Source: Cribrihabitans_A pelagius
Lineage (GTDB): Bacteria; Pseudomonadota; Alphaproteobacteria; Rhodobacterales; Rhodobacteraceae
Direction of reading: 5' to 3'
Assembly (NCBI RefSeq): GCF_048820915.1
Contig: NZ_JBMERR010000011.1
Location: 62,001 to 126,000, forward strand
DNA: 64,000 bases
Shown: piece by piece, positions 42,522 to 51,345 of the stretch
How positions within the stretch are numbered: position 1 is the stretch's first letter
Layout: each line of letters starts with the position of its first letter
Translations under genes and position numbers: made by a program
Notes under the pieces: generated by a model
Told to the model about the DNA's origin: nothing
The model's database searches: none
What the model saw: only the letters and a program-made list of their open reading frames with translations

Positions 42522-43916
42522 ATGCTTTCACGGCGGAAATTTCTTGGCGCCGCGGGTGCCGCGGGGCTTGCGGCGGCACTGCCGGGCCCGGGCAGGGCGG
42601 CTCTGGCCGGCATGGAAGAGCTGCGCGCGGCGGAGGCCGCCTTCCAGCTGCTGCCGCCGGATTATCCTCAAACCCGCATCTGGAGCTACGGCGGCCGCAC
42701 GCCGGGCGTGGAGATCCGGGTGCCGCAGGGCGGCCGGGTGCAGCGGCGCTTTGTCAATCGTCTGCCACAGGCCAGCACGGTGCATTGGCATGGCATCCGG
42801 GCGGCCAACGCGATGGACGGCGTGGCGGGGCTCACCCAGGAGCCGGTGCCGCCCGGCGGCAGCTTCGATTATGACTTCGCGCTGCCGGACGCGGGCACCT
42901 TCTGGTATCACGCGCACAACCGCTCGGCGGAACAGGTGGCCCGCGGGCTGCACGGCCCGCTGATCGTCGAGGAAGCGGCGCCGCCGGATGTGGACGCCGA
43001 TACGGTGCTGGTGCTGGACGACTGGCTTCTGGACCCCGGGACCGGGCAGGTGCATCCGGTGTTCGGCGCGCCCCGCGACCGCTCGCACGCCGGGCGGATG
43101 GGCAATTTCGTTGCCACCAACGGCCAGCCCTCCTGGTCATTCGAGGTGAAGCGCCATCAGCGGCTGCGGCTGCGGCTGATCAATGCCGCCAACGCGCGGG
43201 TGTTTCCGCTGGCGCTGGCCGGGCTCGACGGCTGGATCGTGGCGCTGGACGGGATGCCGCTGGTGCAGCCGCAGCCTGTGTCCGGTCCGCTCGTGCTTGG
43301 CCCTGGCCAGCGCGCCGACCTGATCGCCGATGTCACCGCCGAAGCCGGCGAAGAGGCAATCCTCGTGCGGGCAGACCGCGACGGCGGCTATGCCCAGGCG
43401 GCATTTCCGGTGCGCGGCACCGCCAGCACCGCCCGCCGCTCAGCGCCCGCACCGCTGCCGCCGAACCCGAAGATGGCGGTGACAGGGCTCGCGGACGCGC
43501 GGGTTCTGCACCTCGATATGGAGGGCGGCGCGATGGGCTCCCTGCGCGGTGCGGTGATGGACGGGGAAAAGGCCAGCTTCCGCCAGATGGCAGAAGCGAA
43601 CCGGTTCTGGGCCTTCAACGGGGTGGTCGGCATGTCCGATGCGCCCCTGGCCATCATTGCCAGCGGGGAGACGGTGCGGCTGTCCATCCGCAACGCCACC
43701 GCTTTTCCGCATGCGATGCATCTGCACGGGATGCACTTCCGCACCATTGCGGCGGATGGCACGCTGGGGCCGCTGCGCGACACGGTGCTGAGCTTGGCCG
43801 GGGAGACCACCGAGATCGCCTTTGCCGCGGACAATCCCGGCGACTGGGCGTTTCACTGCCACATGCTGTCCCATGCGGCCTCGGGCATGATGACCTGGCT
43901 CAGGGTGCAGGGATGA
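42522..43916 (+). CDS. Twin-arginine-exported multicopper oxidase
   Basis: A 464-residue CueO/laccase-like oxidase with a Tat signal (SRRKFLGAAGAAGLAAALPG). Copper ligands: TVHWHGIRAA, FWYHAHNRSA, HAMHLHGMHF and AFHCHMLSHAASGM. It lacks the Met-rich arm of the CopA at 34652, so the two oxidases are not recent duplicates. ATG 42522 follows AGGGGGAAGCG. It probably oxidises Cu(I) or passes electrons with the adjacent cytochromes. Confidence 0.92.
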   Translation: MLSRRKFLGAAGAAGLAAALPGPGRAALAGMEELRAAEAAFQLLPPDYPQTRIWSYGGRTPGVEIRVPQGGRVQRRFVNRLPQASTVHWHGIRAANAMDGVAGLTQEPVPPGGSFDYDFALPDAGTFWYHAHNRSAEQVARGLHGPLIVEEAAPPDVDADTVLVLDDWLLDPGTGQVHPVFGAPRDRSHAGRMGNFVATNGQPSWSFEVKRHQRLRLRLINAANARVFPLALAGLDGWIVALDGMPLVQPQPVSGPLVLGPGQRADLIADVTAEAGEEAILVRADRDGGYAQAAFPVRGTASTARRSAPAPLPPNPKMAVTGLADARVLHLDMEGGAMGSLRGAVMDGEKASFRQMAEANRFWAFNGVVGMSDAPLAIIASGETVRLSIRNATAFPHAMHLHGMHFRTIAADGTLGPLRDTVLSLAGETTEIAFAADNPGDWAFHCHMLSHAASGMMTWLRVQG

Positions 43917-44044
43917 GCGGGGGAGGCCGGCTGTGCCGCGCCCCGCGGCAGCTTCAGGCACATCAAACCCGCCCGGCCGGAGGAGCTCCGGCAGATGCAG
44001 GCGGACGCAACAGCGGCGCAAGCCGGACAGGAAGGAACAGACCG

Positions 44045-44776
44045 ATGACCCGGATGAAACGCGCAGCCCTCGCCCTGAGCCTGGCAGCCTTGCCTTCGCT
44101 CGCCCCGGCGGCGGACCTGAGCGAGGAAGAGATCAAGCAACTGGTCTATGAGGCCATCATGGAGCGGCCCGAGATCATCATGCAGGCGGTCGAAAAACTG
44201 CGGAGCAGCGAAGCAGCGGCTCAGGATGCCGCAGTGCAAAACGCCCTGGAAGACAACCGGGACATGCTGGAACGCGATGCCAACGCGCCGGTGCTGGGCA
44301 ATCCGGAGGGCGATGTCACGGTGGTCGAGTTCTTCGACTACAACTGCCCCTATTGCCGCCGGGCGATGCCGCATGTGCAAGGGCTGCTTGAGGCTGATGA
44401 AAACGTCCGCGTCGTCTACCGCGAGTGGCCGATATTGGGCGAAGGCTCGGTGTTTGCGGCGCGGGCGGCGCTGGCGGCCCGCAATCAGGGCAAATACGAG
44501 GAGTTTCATTGGGCGCTGATGGGTATGGAGGGCCGGGCCGGCGAAGCCACCGTGATGCGTGCGGCCCAGGAGGTTGGCCTGGATACGGAACAGCTGCGCC
44601 GCGACATGGAAGCGCCCGAGGTGGAGGCGCACATCGCCGCCTCGATGCGGCTGGCGGGCGCGCTTGGCTTCAACGGCACGCCCTCTTTCGTGGTGGGCGG
44701 CAATCTGGTGCCGGGGCTTGCCGAGCAGAGCCGGCTGCAGCAGCTGGTCGACCAGACCCGCAGCGCGGCGGAGTGA
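44045..44776 (+). CDS. DsbA/Com1-family thiol-disulfide oxidoreductase
   Basis: A 243-residue secreted protein: signal peptide ending LAPAAD, a helical dimerisation segment (EEIKQLVYEAIMERPEIIMQ), then a thioredoxin-like fold with active site FFDYNCPYCRRAMP and cis-Pro in FNGTPSFVVG. ATG 44045 gives a clean signal; the frame open to 43913 would overlap the oxidase gene. Oxidative folding of the cysteine-bearing copper proteins nearby is the likely task. Confidence 0.9.
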   Translation: MTRMKRAALALSLAALPSLAPAADLSEEEIKQLVYEAIMERPEIIMQAVEKLRSSEAAAQDAAVQNALEDNRDMLERDANAPVLGNPEGDVTVVEFFDYNCPYCRRAMPHVQGLLEADENVRVVYREWPILGEGSVFAARAALAARNQGKYEEFHWALMGMEGRAGEATVMRAAQEVGLDTEQLRRDMEAPEVEAHIAASMRLAGALGFNGTPSFVVGGNLVPGLAEQSRLQQLVDQTRSAAE

Positions 44777-44815
44777 TATCCCGCCGCGCCCGGTGCGGCT
44801 GATTTTGTAACATGG

Positions 44816-44840
44816 TGTCGCAGCCGCCCCGGCTGCGACA
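44816..44840. terminator. Hairpin after dsbA-like gene
   Basis: Perfect 11-bp arms (TGTCGCAGCCG and its complement) with a CCC loop, 40 bp after the stop. No T tract follows. The rest of the 540-bp gap before the P-type ATPase has no convincing gene; a T-run lies near 44920. Confidence 0.55.
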
Positions 44841-45318
44841 GGCCGGTACAAATCCGCAAGTGCGTCATCTGGCACTTCCGGATCTGCGCCTACTAACCTG
44901 TGATCGCGCCGTAACACCTTTTTTCGCAGCATAACTTTCGGGCAGGCGGCATGGCTCAGAATGGTTTTCCGCTGGCATTGAGCCCGGGCCGAAGAGGCAA
45001 GTATGCGCTGCTGGGGGCCGCCGCTGCCAGCCGTCCAGTGCCGTGCATCTCAATTGGCTTGATCAGCTGTGCCGCCGGGCTGCCGGCGCTTCCCGCTCGC
45101 GGCCATCGATGGGATACTGCCTCCAGGTTTCATCCTCGTCCGCCTTGGAAGCGGGATCTCCGGGCGCGGCCCGGTGCGTTTGTGCGCGGCGGGGCCGGAC
45201 CCGGGCCGCTCACGGGCCTCCAGGTCCTGCGGGCGGCCCGGGCGCAAGACGGGCCTGGCTCGCGGCCGCCCGCAGGCTGGAAGGGACGCCGGCATTTTTC
45301 GCACAGGAGGGTAACCGC

Positions 45319-47688
45319 ATGACCAATTTTGACAGCGGCTCGAATGCCGGGACGGCTGGAGGCACCGTGTTCACCTGCCCGATGCACCCCGGGGTGCGCG
45401 CGCCGGGTCCCGGAGACTGCCCCGTGTGCGGCATGCATCTGGTGCCCGAAGGCGAGGCGGCCGGACACGGCGGCACTCATCACGCAGGGCATGGGCATCG
45501 CGCAGCGGAGCCCGCGGCGGCGGGCGCCTATGACACCGTGCCCGCGGGCTGGGACGGGCCGGTCTACACCTGCCCGATGCACCCCGGGGTGCGGCAGACA
45601 GAACCCGGCGCCTGCCCGCTCTGCGGCATGGGGCTGGAACTGGAGGCCGGATCGGCGGCGGCGGAGGGGCCGAACCCGGAACTTGTGGATTTCACCCGCC
45701 GCTTCTGGGCGGGCGCGGTTCTCACCCTGCCGCTGCTGCTCATGACAATGGGCCCTATGCTCGGACTCGAAGGCGTGCGCGGCCTCTTCGGCGAGCGGGC
45801 GGCGCAGTGGATCGAGCTGGTGCTCGGCACGCCGGTGGTGCTGTGGTGCGGCTGGCCGTTCCTGGTGCGCGGCTGGCATTCCTTCCGCACCCTGAAGCTC
45901 AACATGTTCAGCCTGATTGCTATGGGGGTGACGGCCGCCTGGCTGTTCAGCGTTGTGGCGGTGCTGGTGCCCGGCATCTTCCCGGCGGGTTTCCGCGATG
46001 CCGAAGGCCATGTCGGCGTCTATTTCGAGGCCGCAGCGGTGATCGTGACCCTGGTGCTCTTGGGCCAGGTGATGGAGCTGCGCGCCCGCGAGGGCACCGG
46101 CCAGGCGATCCGGGCGCTCCTAGACATGGCGGCCAAGACCGCGCTGGTGATCCGCCCGGACGGCCAGGAGGAGGAAATTCCGCTGGAGGAGGTGCATCCG
46201 GGCGACCGCTTGCGGGTGCGGCCCGGCGGCAAGGTGCCGGTGGACGGGGTGGTGCTCGAGGGGCGCTCTCCGGTCGATGAAAGCATGATCTCGGGCGAGC
46301 CGGTGCCGGTGGAGAAAACCGCAGGCGATCCGGTCACGGGCGCGACCATCAACGGCACCGGCTCGCTGATCATCGAAGCCACCCGCGTCGGTGCCGACAC
46401 GCTGCTGTCGCAGATCGTCGGGATGGTGGCCAACGCCCAGAAAAGCCGGGCGCCGATCCAGAAATACGCCGACAAGGTGGCCGGCTGGTTCGTGCCGGCG
46501 GTCATCGCGGTTGCGGTGCTGGCCTTCATTGCCTGGGCGCTGTGGGGACCGGCGCCGGCGCTGAGCTATGCGCTTGTCTCGGCCGTTGCGGTGCTGATCA
46601 TCGCCTGCCCCTGCGCGCTGGGTCTGGCGACGCCGCTGTCGGTCATGACGGCCACCGGGCGCGGCGCCCAGGCCGGGGTGCTGATCAAGAACGCCGAGGC
46701 GCTGGAGCGGTTCGAGAAGGTGGATACGCTGATCGTCGACAAGACCGGCACCCTGACCGAGGGCAAGCCGCGGCTGGTGGCGGTGCTGCCCGAGCCCGGT
46801 CACGCGGAGGCCGAGGTCCTGCGCCTCGCAGCGGCGCTGGAAAAAGGCTCCGAGCACCCACTGGCCGAGGCAATCGTGGCCGGCGCGCGGGAACGGGGCA
46901 CGGACCTGGGCACGGAATTGGGCAAGGTCACGGATTTCGAGGCAGTTACCGGCAAGGGGGTCATGGGGCGGGTCGAGGGACGGCCCGTGGCGCTTGGCAA
47001 CTTGCGGCTGGTGCAGGACCTGGGGCTGGAGGCGGCAGCGCTGGAGGCCAAGGCAGACGCCCGCCGCGACAAGGGCGAAACCGTGATGTTCGTGGTTCTC
47101 GACGGTGCCGTCGCCGGTTTGGTGGCGGTTGCCGATCCGGTCAAGGAAACCACGCCCGCGGCATTGCAGGCGCTGCACGGTCTCGGCTTCCGCATCATCA
47201 TGGCAACCGGCGACAACGAACGGACGGCCCGCGCCGTGGCCGGGCCGCTGGGCATAGACGAGATCCGGGCCGGCGTCCTGCCGCAGGACAAGGCCCGCAT
47301 CGTGCAGGAGCTGCAAGGCCAGGGCCGCAAGGTTGCGATGGCGGGGGACGGGGTCAATGACGCGCCGGCGCTGGCCCAGGCCGATGCCGGCATCGCCATG
47401 GGAACCGGCGCCGATGTGGCCATCGAAAGCGCGGGCCTTACGCTGGTGAAGGGCGACCTGGACGGCATCGTGCGCGCCCGGCGCCTGGCCCGCGCCACCA
47501 TGCGCAACATCCGCCAGAACCTGTTCTTTGCGATGATCTACAACGCCGCCGGCGTTCCGGTTGCGGCCGGGCTGCTGTATCCGGTCTTTGGCCTCCTGAT
47601 CAGCCCGATGTTCGCCGCCTTCGCGATGAGCGCCTCCTCGGTGTCGGTGGTGGTGAACGCGCTGCGGCTGCGGCGGGTCCGCATTTGA
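45319..47688 (+). CDS. copA: Cu+-exporting P1B-type ATPase with two N-terminal metal-binding modules
   Basis: A 789-residue inner-membrane pump. The N-terminus has two short modules, FTCPMHPGVR...CPVCGMHL and YTCPMHPGVR...CPLCGMGL, joined by a His-rich linker (GHGGTHHAGHGHR); the usual HMA ferredoxin-like domain is missing. Core motifs: SGEPVPVEKT, the transport site IIACPCALG (about residue 430), the phosphorylation site DKTGTLTEG (about 473), SEHPLAEAI and AGDGVNDAPA. The CPC site indicates Cu+/Ag+ export to the periplasm. ATG 45319 follows AGGAGGG. Confidence 0.94.
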   Translation: MTNFDSGSNAGTAGGTVFTCPMHPGVRAPGPGDCPVCGMHLVPEGEAAGHGGTHHAGHGHRAAEPAAAGAYDTVPAGWDGPVYTCPMHPGVRQTEPGACPLCGMGLELEAGSAAAEGPNPELVDFTRRFWAGAVLTLPLLLMTMGPMLGLEGVRGLFGERAAQWIELVLGTPVVLWCGWPFLVRGWHSFRTLKLNMFSLIAMGVTAAWLFSVVAVLVPGIFPAGFRDAEGHVGVYFEAAAVIVTLVLLGQVMELRAREGTGQAIRALLDMAAKTALVIRPDGQEEEIPLEEVHPGDRLRVRPGGKVPVDGVVLEGRSPVDESMISGEPVPVEKTAGDPVTGATINGTGSLIIEATRVGADTLLSQIVGMVANAQKSRAPIQKYADKVAGWFVPAVIAVAVLAFIAWALWGPAPALSYALVSAVAVLIIACPCALGLATPLSVMTATGRGAQAGVLIKNAEALERFEKVDTLIVDKTGTLTEGKPRLVAVLPEPGHAEAEVLRLAAALEKGSEHPLAEAIVAGARERGTDLGTELGKVTDFEAVTGKGVMGRVEGRPVALGNLRLVQDLGLEAAALEAKADARRDKGETVMFVVLDGAVAGLVAVADPVKETTPAALQALHGLGFRIIMATGDNERTARAVAGPLGIDEIRAGVLPQDKARIVQELQGQGRKVAMAGDGVNDAPALAQADAGIAMGTGADVAIESAGLTLVKGDLDGIVRARRLARATMRNIRQNLFFAMIYNAAGVPVAAGLLYPVFGLLISPMFAAFAMSASSVSVVVNALRLRRVRI

Positions 47689-47731
47689 CGGCGCGGCGGA
47701 CGGAACGGCAACGGAAAAGAGGGACGGGACC

Positions 47732-47839
47732 ATGACGGAAGGACACGGCACACACGGCAAACAGGGCGAAACCGGCGATGCCGGCGGGGCGCGCTCCGGC
47801 TCGATCAGCCTGACCGGCGCCGTCGCCATGGGCACCGGG
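47732..47839 (+). pseudogene. N-terminal remnant of an APC-family permease
   Basis: After MTEGHGTHG a short stretch reads GSISLTGAVAMGTG, which I recognise as the start of APC-superfamily permeases just before their first membrane helix. The sequence then leaves the family abruptly (PQYDWPARARR) and runs into the antisense gene at 47875. Deletion of the rest of the permease is the simplest explanation. Confidence 0.55.
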
Positions 47840-47874
47840 CCGCAGTATGACTGGCCGGCCAGGGCCCGGCGGGA

Positions 47875-48108
47875 TCAGTGCAGGCTCAGCAGCATTCCGA
47901 TGTCGCGGCGGCTCAGGCGTTTCAGCAGGGTTTTTTCCTCCGCCGAAAGCCGGGCCCCGCCGTCGATACGCTGCTGCAGGAGCGCCGCGACCTCGCTGGT
48001 GGAGCGGTAGTAGAAGTCCGGCTCTGTCCGGCTGAGCTCCTCCAGAAGCCGTTGCAGCAGCTGTTTCTGCTTCTCCGAATCCAGATCCTTGCGCTTGTCC
48101 TGTAACAT
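47875..48108 (-). CDS. Small charged hypothetical protein
   Basis: A 77-residue, helix-rich protein beginning MLQDKRKDLDSEKQKQLLQ with no signal peptide. It ends SRRDIGMLLSLH and has no cysteine, and a leucine/glutamine-rich first half could form a coiled coil. I do not recognise a family. The longer frame to 48306 has no plausible start context. It lies next to a permease remnant and may be a small regulator or adaptor. Confidence 0.5.
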   Translation of the reverse strand: MLQDKRKDLDSEKQKQLLQRLLEELSRTEPDFYYRSTSEVAALLQQRIDGGARLSAEEKTLLKRLSRRDIGMLLSLH

Positions 48109-48369
48109 GACGTGTCCAAAACAGTTTCCCCTTGCGCCATAGGATAGAGCGCGCGGCGGCGCGGCCAAACTGTTTTCCTGGCGGGACGCTTCCGTCACTG
48201 TACCGGGCGTAAAAATAACATAATTCGCATTACGCAGCCTGCTGCTGTACCCGGGGGCGCATTCCATTCCGGGTTGCGGCACGTCCCCTATCCTGCTGGC
48301 AACCAAGGAGAATGGAAGATGGAAGCTGTTGCCCTCCGCTTCCGGAGGCGGGCAGTTGCCCTGCGGTGT

Positions 48370-49530
48370 TTACGCGGGCTTGACCTCCGCCCGCGGGTGG
48401 CGGATCTGCCAGATGCTGGCCGCAAATACCGTGACCGTCAGCTGGAAGGCCAGGAAAGCGCTCATGGCTGTCAGCAGGCCGAACGCGTCGGCGAGCGCGC
48501 CGCTGGCGATGACCGGCAGGGAGAAGCCCACGTAAGCGTATACAAATAACCCAGCTGTTGCCCGGGCGCGGTTCTCCGGGGCACGAAGAGAAAATTCGGA
48601 AAGGCTGGCAAGGTAGGTGAAGCCATAGCTGGCCGAACTGGTGGTACAGGTTCCGGCCAGGATCAGAATGATGGACTGGGACCAGACGCCTGCCAGAAGC
48701 ATGAGAAAGCCGAACGGAACCAGGATGTACCCCGCGAGCAGAGATCCCGGATTGCTCATCCTGCGGGCCGCGGGCTGGCACAGGAAACCGATGAAGATTG
48801 CAAGGAAGATAACCAGCCCGGTGTAGGCGCCGAACCCTTGCTCTTCCAGTTGCAGCGGAACCACGGCGATCGTCATGCCTGTCGTTGACCAGGCAAGGGC
48901 CAGCGCAACGCCAAAGGGCCAGGTCCGCGGCGGAAACACAGGCAAGCGCAACAACGGCACGGCCTTGCGAAGGTCAGTCCGCGGCAACAGCAGCGTGGAC
49001 ACAGCAAGGGCCGGCGCAAGCAGGAAAAGCGCGGCAAAACTGGCCGGCAGGGTTGCCGGCCCCTGCAGATCCAGACTGACACCAGTAGCCAGGGCGCCGC
49101 CGCCAAATCCCAGAGATGTCGCCGACGTCACCAGAAGGGCGGCCTCCTTGGCTTTGCTTTCACCAAGGATCTCAACCATGTACGCCGTGCCCGCGGTGGT
49201 TGCCAGACCTGTGCCGGCACCAAGCATGAAACGGGCAGCAACCAGAACCTGCCAGCTGGGATATATGACCAGCAGCAGCGTGGCGGTCAGGCCGAGCAGG
49301 AGGGCGGCCGCGACCGGAATCCGGCGTCCGATACGGTCCGACAGGCCGCCAAGAAGCATCAGTGCCGGCATCAAGCCGGCGGCATAGGCTGCGAATGCAA
49401 AGGTGACCGCGGTTGCGCCAACCTCGCTTTCTGCCGCGTAAACGCTGTACAGGGGCGCTTGGAGGTTCACGGCAAAAGTCACCGTGAACAGCGCCGCAGC
49501 GAGCAGAGAGGAGGGGATGATTTTCGTCAT
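48370..49530 (-). CDS. MFS efflux transporter
   Basis: A 386-residue protein with twelve membrane segments. The first inter-helix loop is GGLSDRIGRRIPVAAAL, the MFS motif A, and the fold continues with ARFMLGAGTGLATTAG in helix 4. It resembles drug or sugar efflux members of the DHA1 type. It is divergent from a MocR-type regulator, which probably controls it. The substrate is unknown; it may export an amine or amino acid derivative, since MocR proteins sense such compounds. Confidence 0.87.
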   Translation of the reverse strand: MTKIIPSSLLAAALFTVTFAVNLQAPLYSVYAAESEVGATAVTFAFAAYAAGLMPALMLLGGLSDRIGRRIPVAAALLLGLTATLLLVIYPSWQVLVAARFMLGAGTGLATTAGTAYMVEILGESKAKEAALLVTSATSLGFGGGALATGVSLDLQGPATLPASFAALFLLAPALAVSTLLLPRTDLRKAVPLLRLPVFPPRTWPFGVALALAWSTTGMTIAVVPLQLEEQGFGAYTGLVIFLAIFIGFLCQPAARRMSNPGSLLAGYILVPFGFLMLLAGVWSQSIILILAGTCTTSSASYGFTYLASLSEFSLRAPENRARATAGLFVYAYVGFSLPVIASGALADAFGLLTAMSAFLAFQLTVTVFAASIWQIRHPRAEVKPA

Positions 49531-49584
49531 AGGTGTGTCCGCGCCCTTCAGGATGCTCTTTGGTTGACACAGGGCTCAAACCAT

Positions 49585-49602
49585 TACAATTACTTTATTG
49601 TA
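49585..49602. promoter_or_regulatory. Inverted repeat between the MFS and MocR genes
   Basis: TACAAT-TACTTT-ATTGTA is a perfect 6+6+6 inverted repeat in the 98-bp divergent region, 26 bp before the MocR start. A TTGACA lies at 49564-49569. A candidate MocR operator. Confidence 0.45.
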
Positions 49603-49628
49603 CTAAGGACAGCTGGGTGCTGCACTAG

Positions 49629-50963
49629 ATGCGATACACAGAATTGGCGGACACCGTGGCGCTGCAAATCGAGGCGGGAGAGCTGCCTCCGGGCACGCGG
49701 CTTCCGACCCACCGGCATTTCGCCGAGCAGCACCGGGTCGCTCTGGCCACCGCCACCCGGGCCTATAACGAGCTGAAGCGCAGGGGGCTGATCCTCGGCG
49801 AGGCCGGGCGGGGAATGTTCGTCCGCGATCCGGCACTGCCCCTGACGCTTGGCCTGGAGCAGGACGGCAGCGACGGCCTCATCGACCTGGTGTTCAACAT
49901 CCCGGGCGGCCCGAACGATTCAGAGGTGCTGCGGGCAGGACTGAAGCGGCTTGCCGCGTCCGGGGATCTCGCATCCATGCTGCGCTATCAGCCGCACGGC
50001 GGCCGTCCGCATGAACGGAGGATCATCGCCAGTCATCTGTCTTCGGTTCACGCGCCGGTCGATCCCGAAAGCCTGTTCATCACTTCCGGCGGCCAGCACG
50101 GGCTCATGATCGCGGTTATGGGCCTGCTGCAAAAAGGGGATGCCGTCGGCACAGACCCGGCGACATATCCCGGCTTCAAGTCCGTCTCTGCATTGCACGG
50201 CCTGTCGCTGTGCGCGGTGCAAGGGGAGCAAGGGGTCATGGATCCGGATGACCTGGACAGGCAGTGCCGCCAGAAAGCGCTGAAAGCCATCTATCTTATG
50301 CCGACAGTTCATAACCCCTTTGGAACCGTCATGGGGGAAGAGGCGCGCCGGAAGATCGCGGCTGTTGCCGAACGGCACGATCTCATCATCATCGAAGACA
50401 GCGCTTATGCGTTCCTTGAAACATCGCCTCCGCCGGGCTTCGCCGAGCTGGCGCCTGACCGGACCATCCACGCGGGAGGCTTCTCAAAAAGCGTCGCTAC
50501 GGGGCTGCGGATCGGATACCTCATCGTTCCGGACCGCTGGAGGAGCGCCGTCTCCCGCGTGGTCAGAGCGACAACGTGGAACACTCCAGCTTTGATTTCG
50601 GCACTTGTTACCCATTGGATCGAAGATGGCACTGTTGCCGGATTCGAGGCTGAGAGGCGGCGTTCGGGTGCCGCGGGTCAGAAGCTGTGCCAAGAGATTC
50701 TGGCCGGCATCCCGATGGTTGCACATGAGAACGCAAGCTTCGCATGGCTGCCTCTCGCCAAAGGCGAGCGGGCCGAACCAGTGATCGCGCGGCTTTCGGA
50801 GCAAGGCATTGCGGTCTCGTCCGCGGCTCCCTACGCGGTTGGCGATGCCGTTCCTCAGGCCATGAGGCTCGCCTTTGGCGGCATCTCGGAACAGGAACTG
50901 CGCTTCAGCCTTGAGAAACTCCGAAGCGAACTCGCTCCAGGCGATTGCCGCGCATCATCGTGA
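49629..50963 (+). CDS. MocR/PdxR-type regulator (GntR helix-turn-helix + aminotransferase fold)
   Basis: A 444-residue protein. Residues about 5-70 form the GntR winged helix (LPPGTRLPTHRHFAEQHRVA), and the rest is a fold type I aminotransferase-like domain with YLMPTVHNPFG, IIIEDSAYAFLE and the PLP-binding Lys in AGGFSKSVATGLRIGY. MocR regulators bind PLP plus an amine ligand and act on adjacent divergent genes. It controls the MFS exporter and perhaps the asparaginase cluster that starts 380 bp downstream. Confidence 0.9.
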   Translation: MRYTELADTVALQIEAGELPPGTRLPTHRHFAEQHRVALATATRAYNELKRRGLILGEAGRGMFVRDPALPLTLGLEQDGSDGLIDLVFNIPGGPNDSEVLRAGLKRLAASGDLASMLRYQPHGGRPHERRIIASHLSSVHAPVDPESLFITSGGQHGLMIAVMGLLQKGDAVGTDPATYPGFKSVSALHGLSLCAVQGEQGVMDPDDLDRQCRQKALKAIYLMPTVHNPFGTVMGEEARRKIAAVAERHDLIIIEDSAYAFLETSPPPGFAELAPDRTIHAGGFSKSVATGLRIGYLIVPDRWRSAVSRVVRATTWNTPALISALVTHWIEDGTVAGFEAERRRSGAAGQKLCQEILAGIPMVAHENASFAWLPLAKGERAEPVIARLSEQGIAVSSAAPYAVGDAVPQAMRLAFGGISEQELRFSLEKLRSELAPGDCRASS

Positions 50964-51345
50964 GAATATCCACACTGCGCGGACGCTGACCGCCGCGTGT
51001 ATCAAGTACAATCGGCCCCGCAGGATCCAACCCGCGGAATTGCCTCTTGCAGGACGTCTCGCGCGGCAGCCAGGCGGCGCATCTGAACGGCTTCGGAAAA
51101 AACGGGCTGCCGCACCGGCGGTCCCCGCTGATCCGGGCTGCCAGCTCACTTCGGCGGTGCCCGGAATCCGAGCCGATGGCGACGGCGTTTCCGGGACCGG
51201 AGCGCACGCTTAACGCCCAAAACCCGCTTTCTTTAAAAAATGAACGTCAATCCGATTGAGAGGCCAAGCAGAAGATGCGCTTATCAATTGCAAATGACTG
51301 GCAAGAATCATCTTATGCTTGCATTGCTTTGCGGAGGTTGAAGCT
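50964..51345. other. Intergenic region preceding the amide-hydrolase cluster
   Basis: About 380 bases with no supported gene. The last 120 are visibly richer in A+T than the surroundings and contain a GCGGAGG ribosome site just before the asparaginase ATG, so the operon promoter is probably here. I see no clear operator palindrome. Confidence 0.5.

Noticed and set aside
45043..45318. N-terminal extension of the Cu+ ATPase from 45043
   Set aside because: It adds a Gly/Ala/Arg-rich segment without motifs, while ATG 45319 has a good AGGAGGG site and leads straight into the metal-binding module.
49564..49590. TTGACA/TACAAT promoter for the MocR gene
   Set aside because: The spacer is only 15 bp, short for a sigma-70 promoter, so I list only the inverted repeat.
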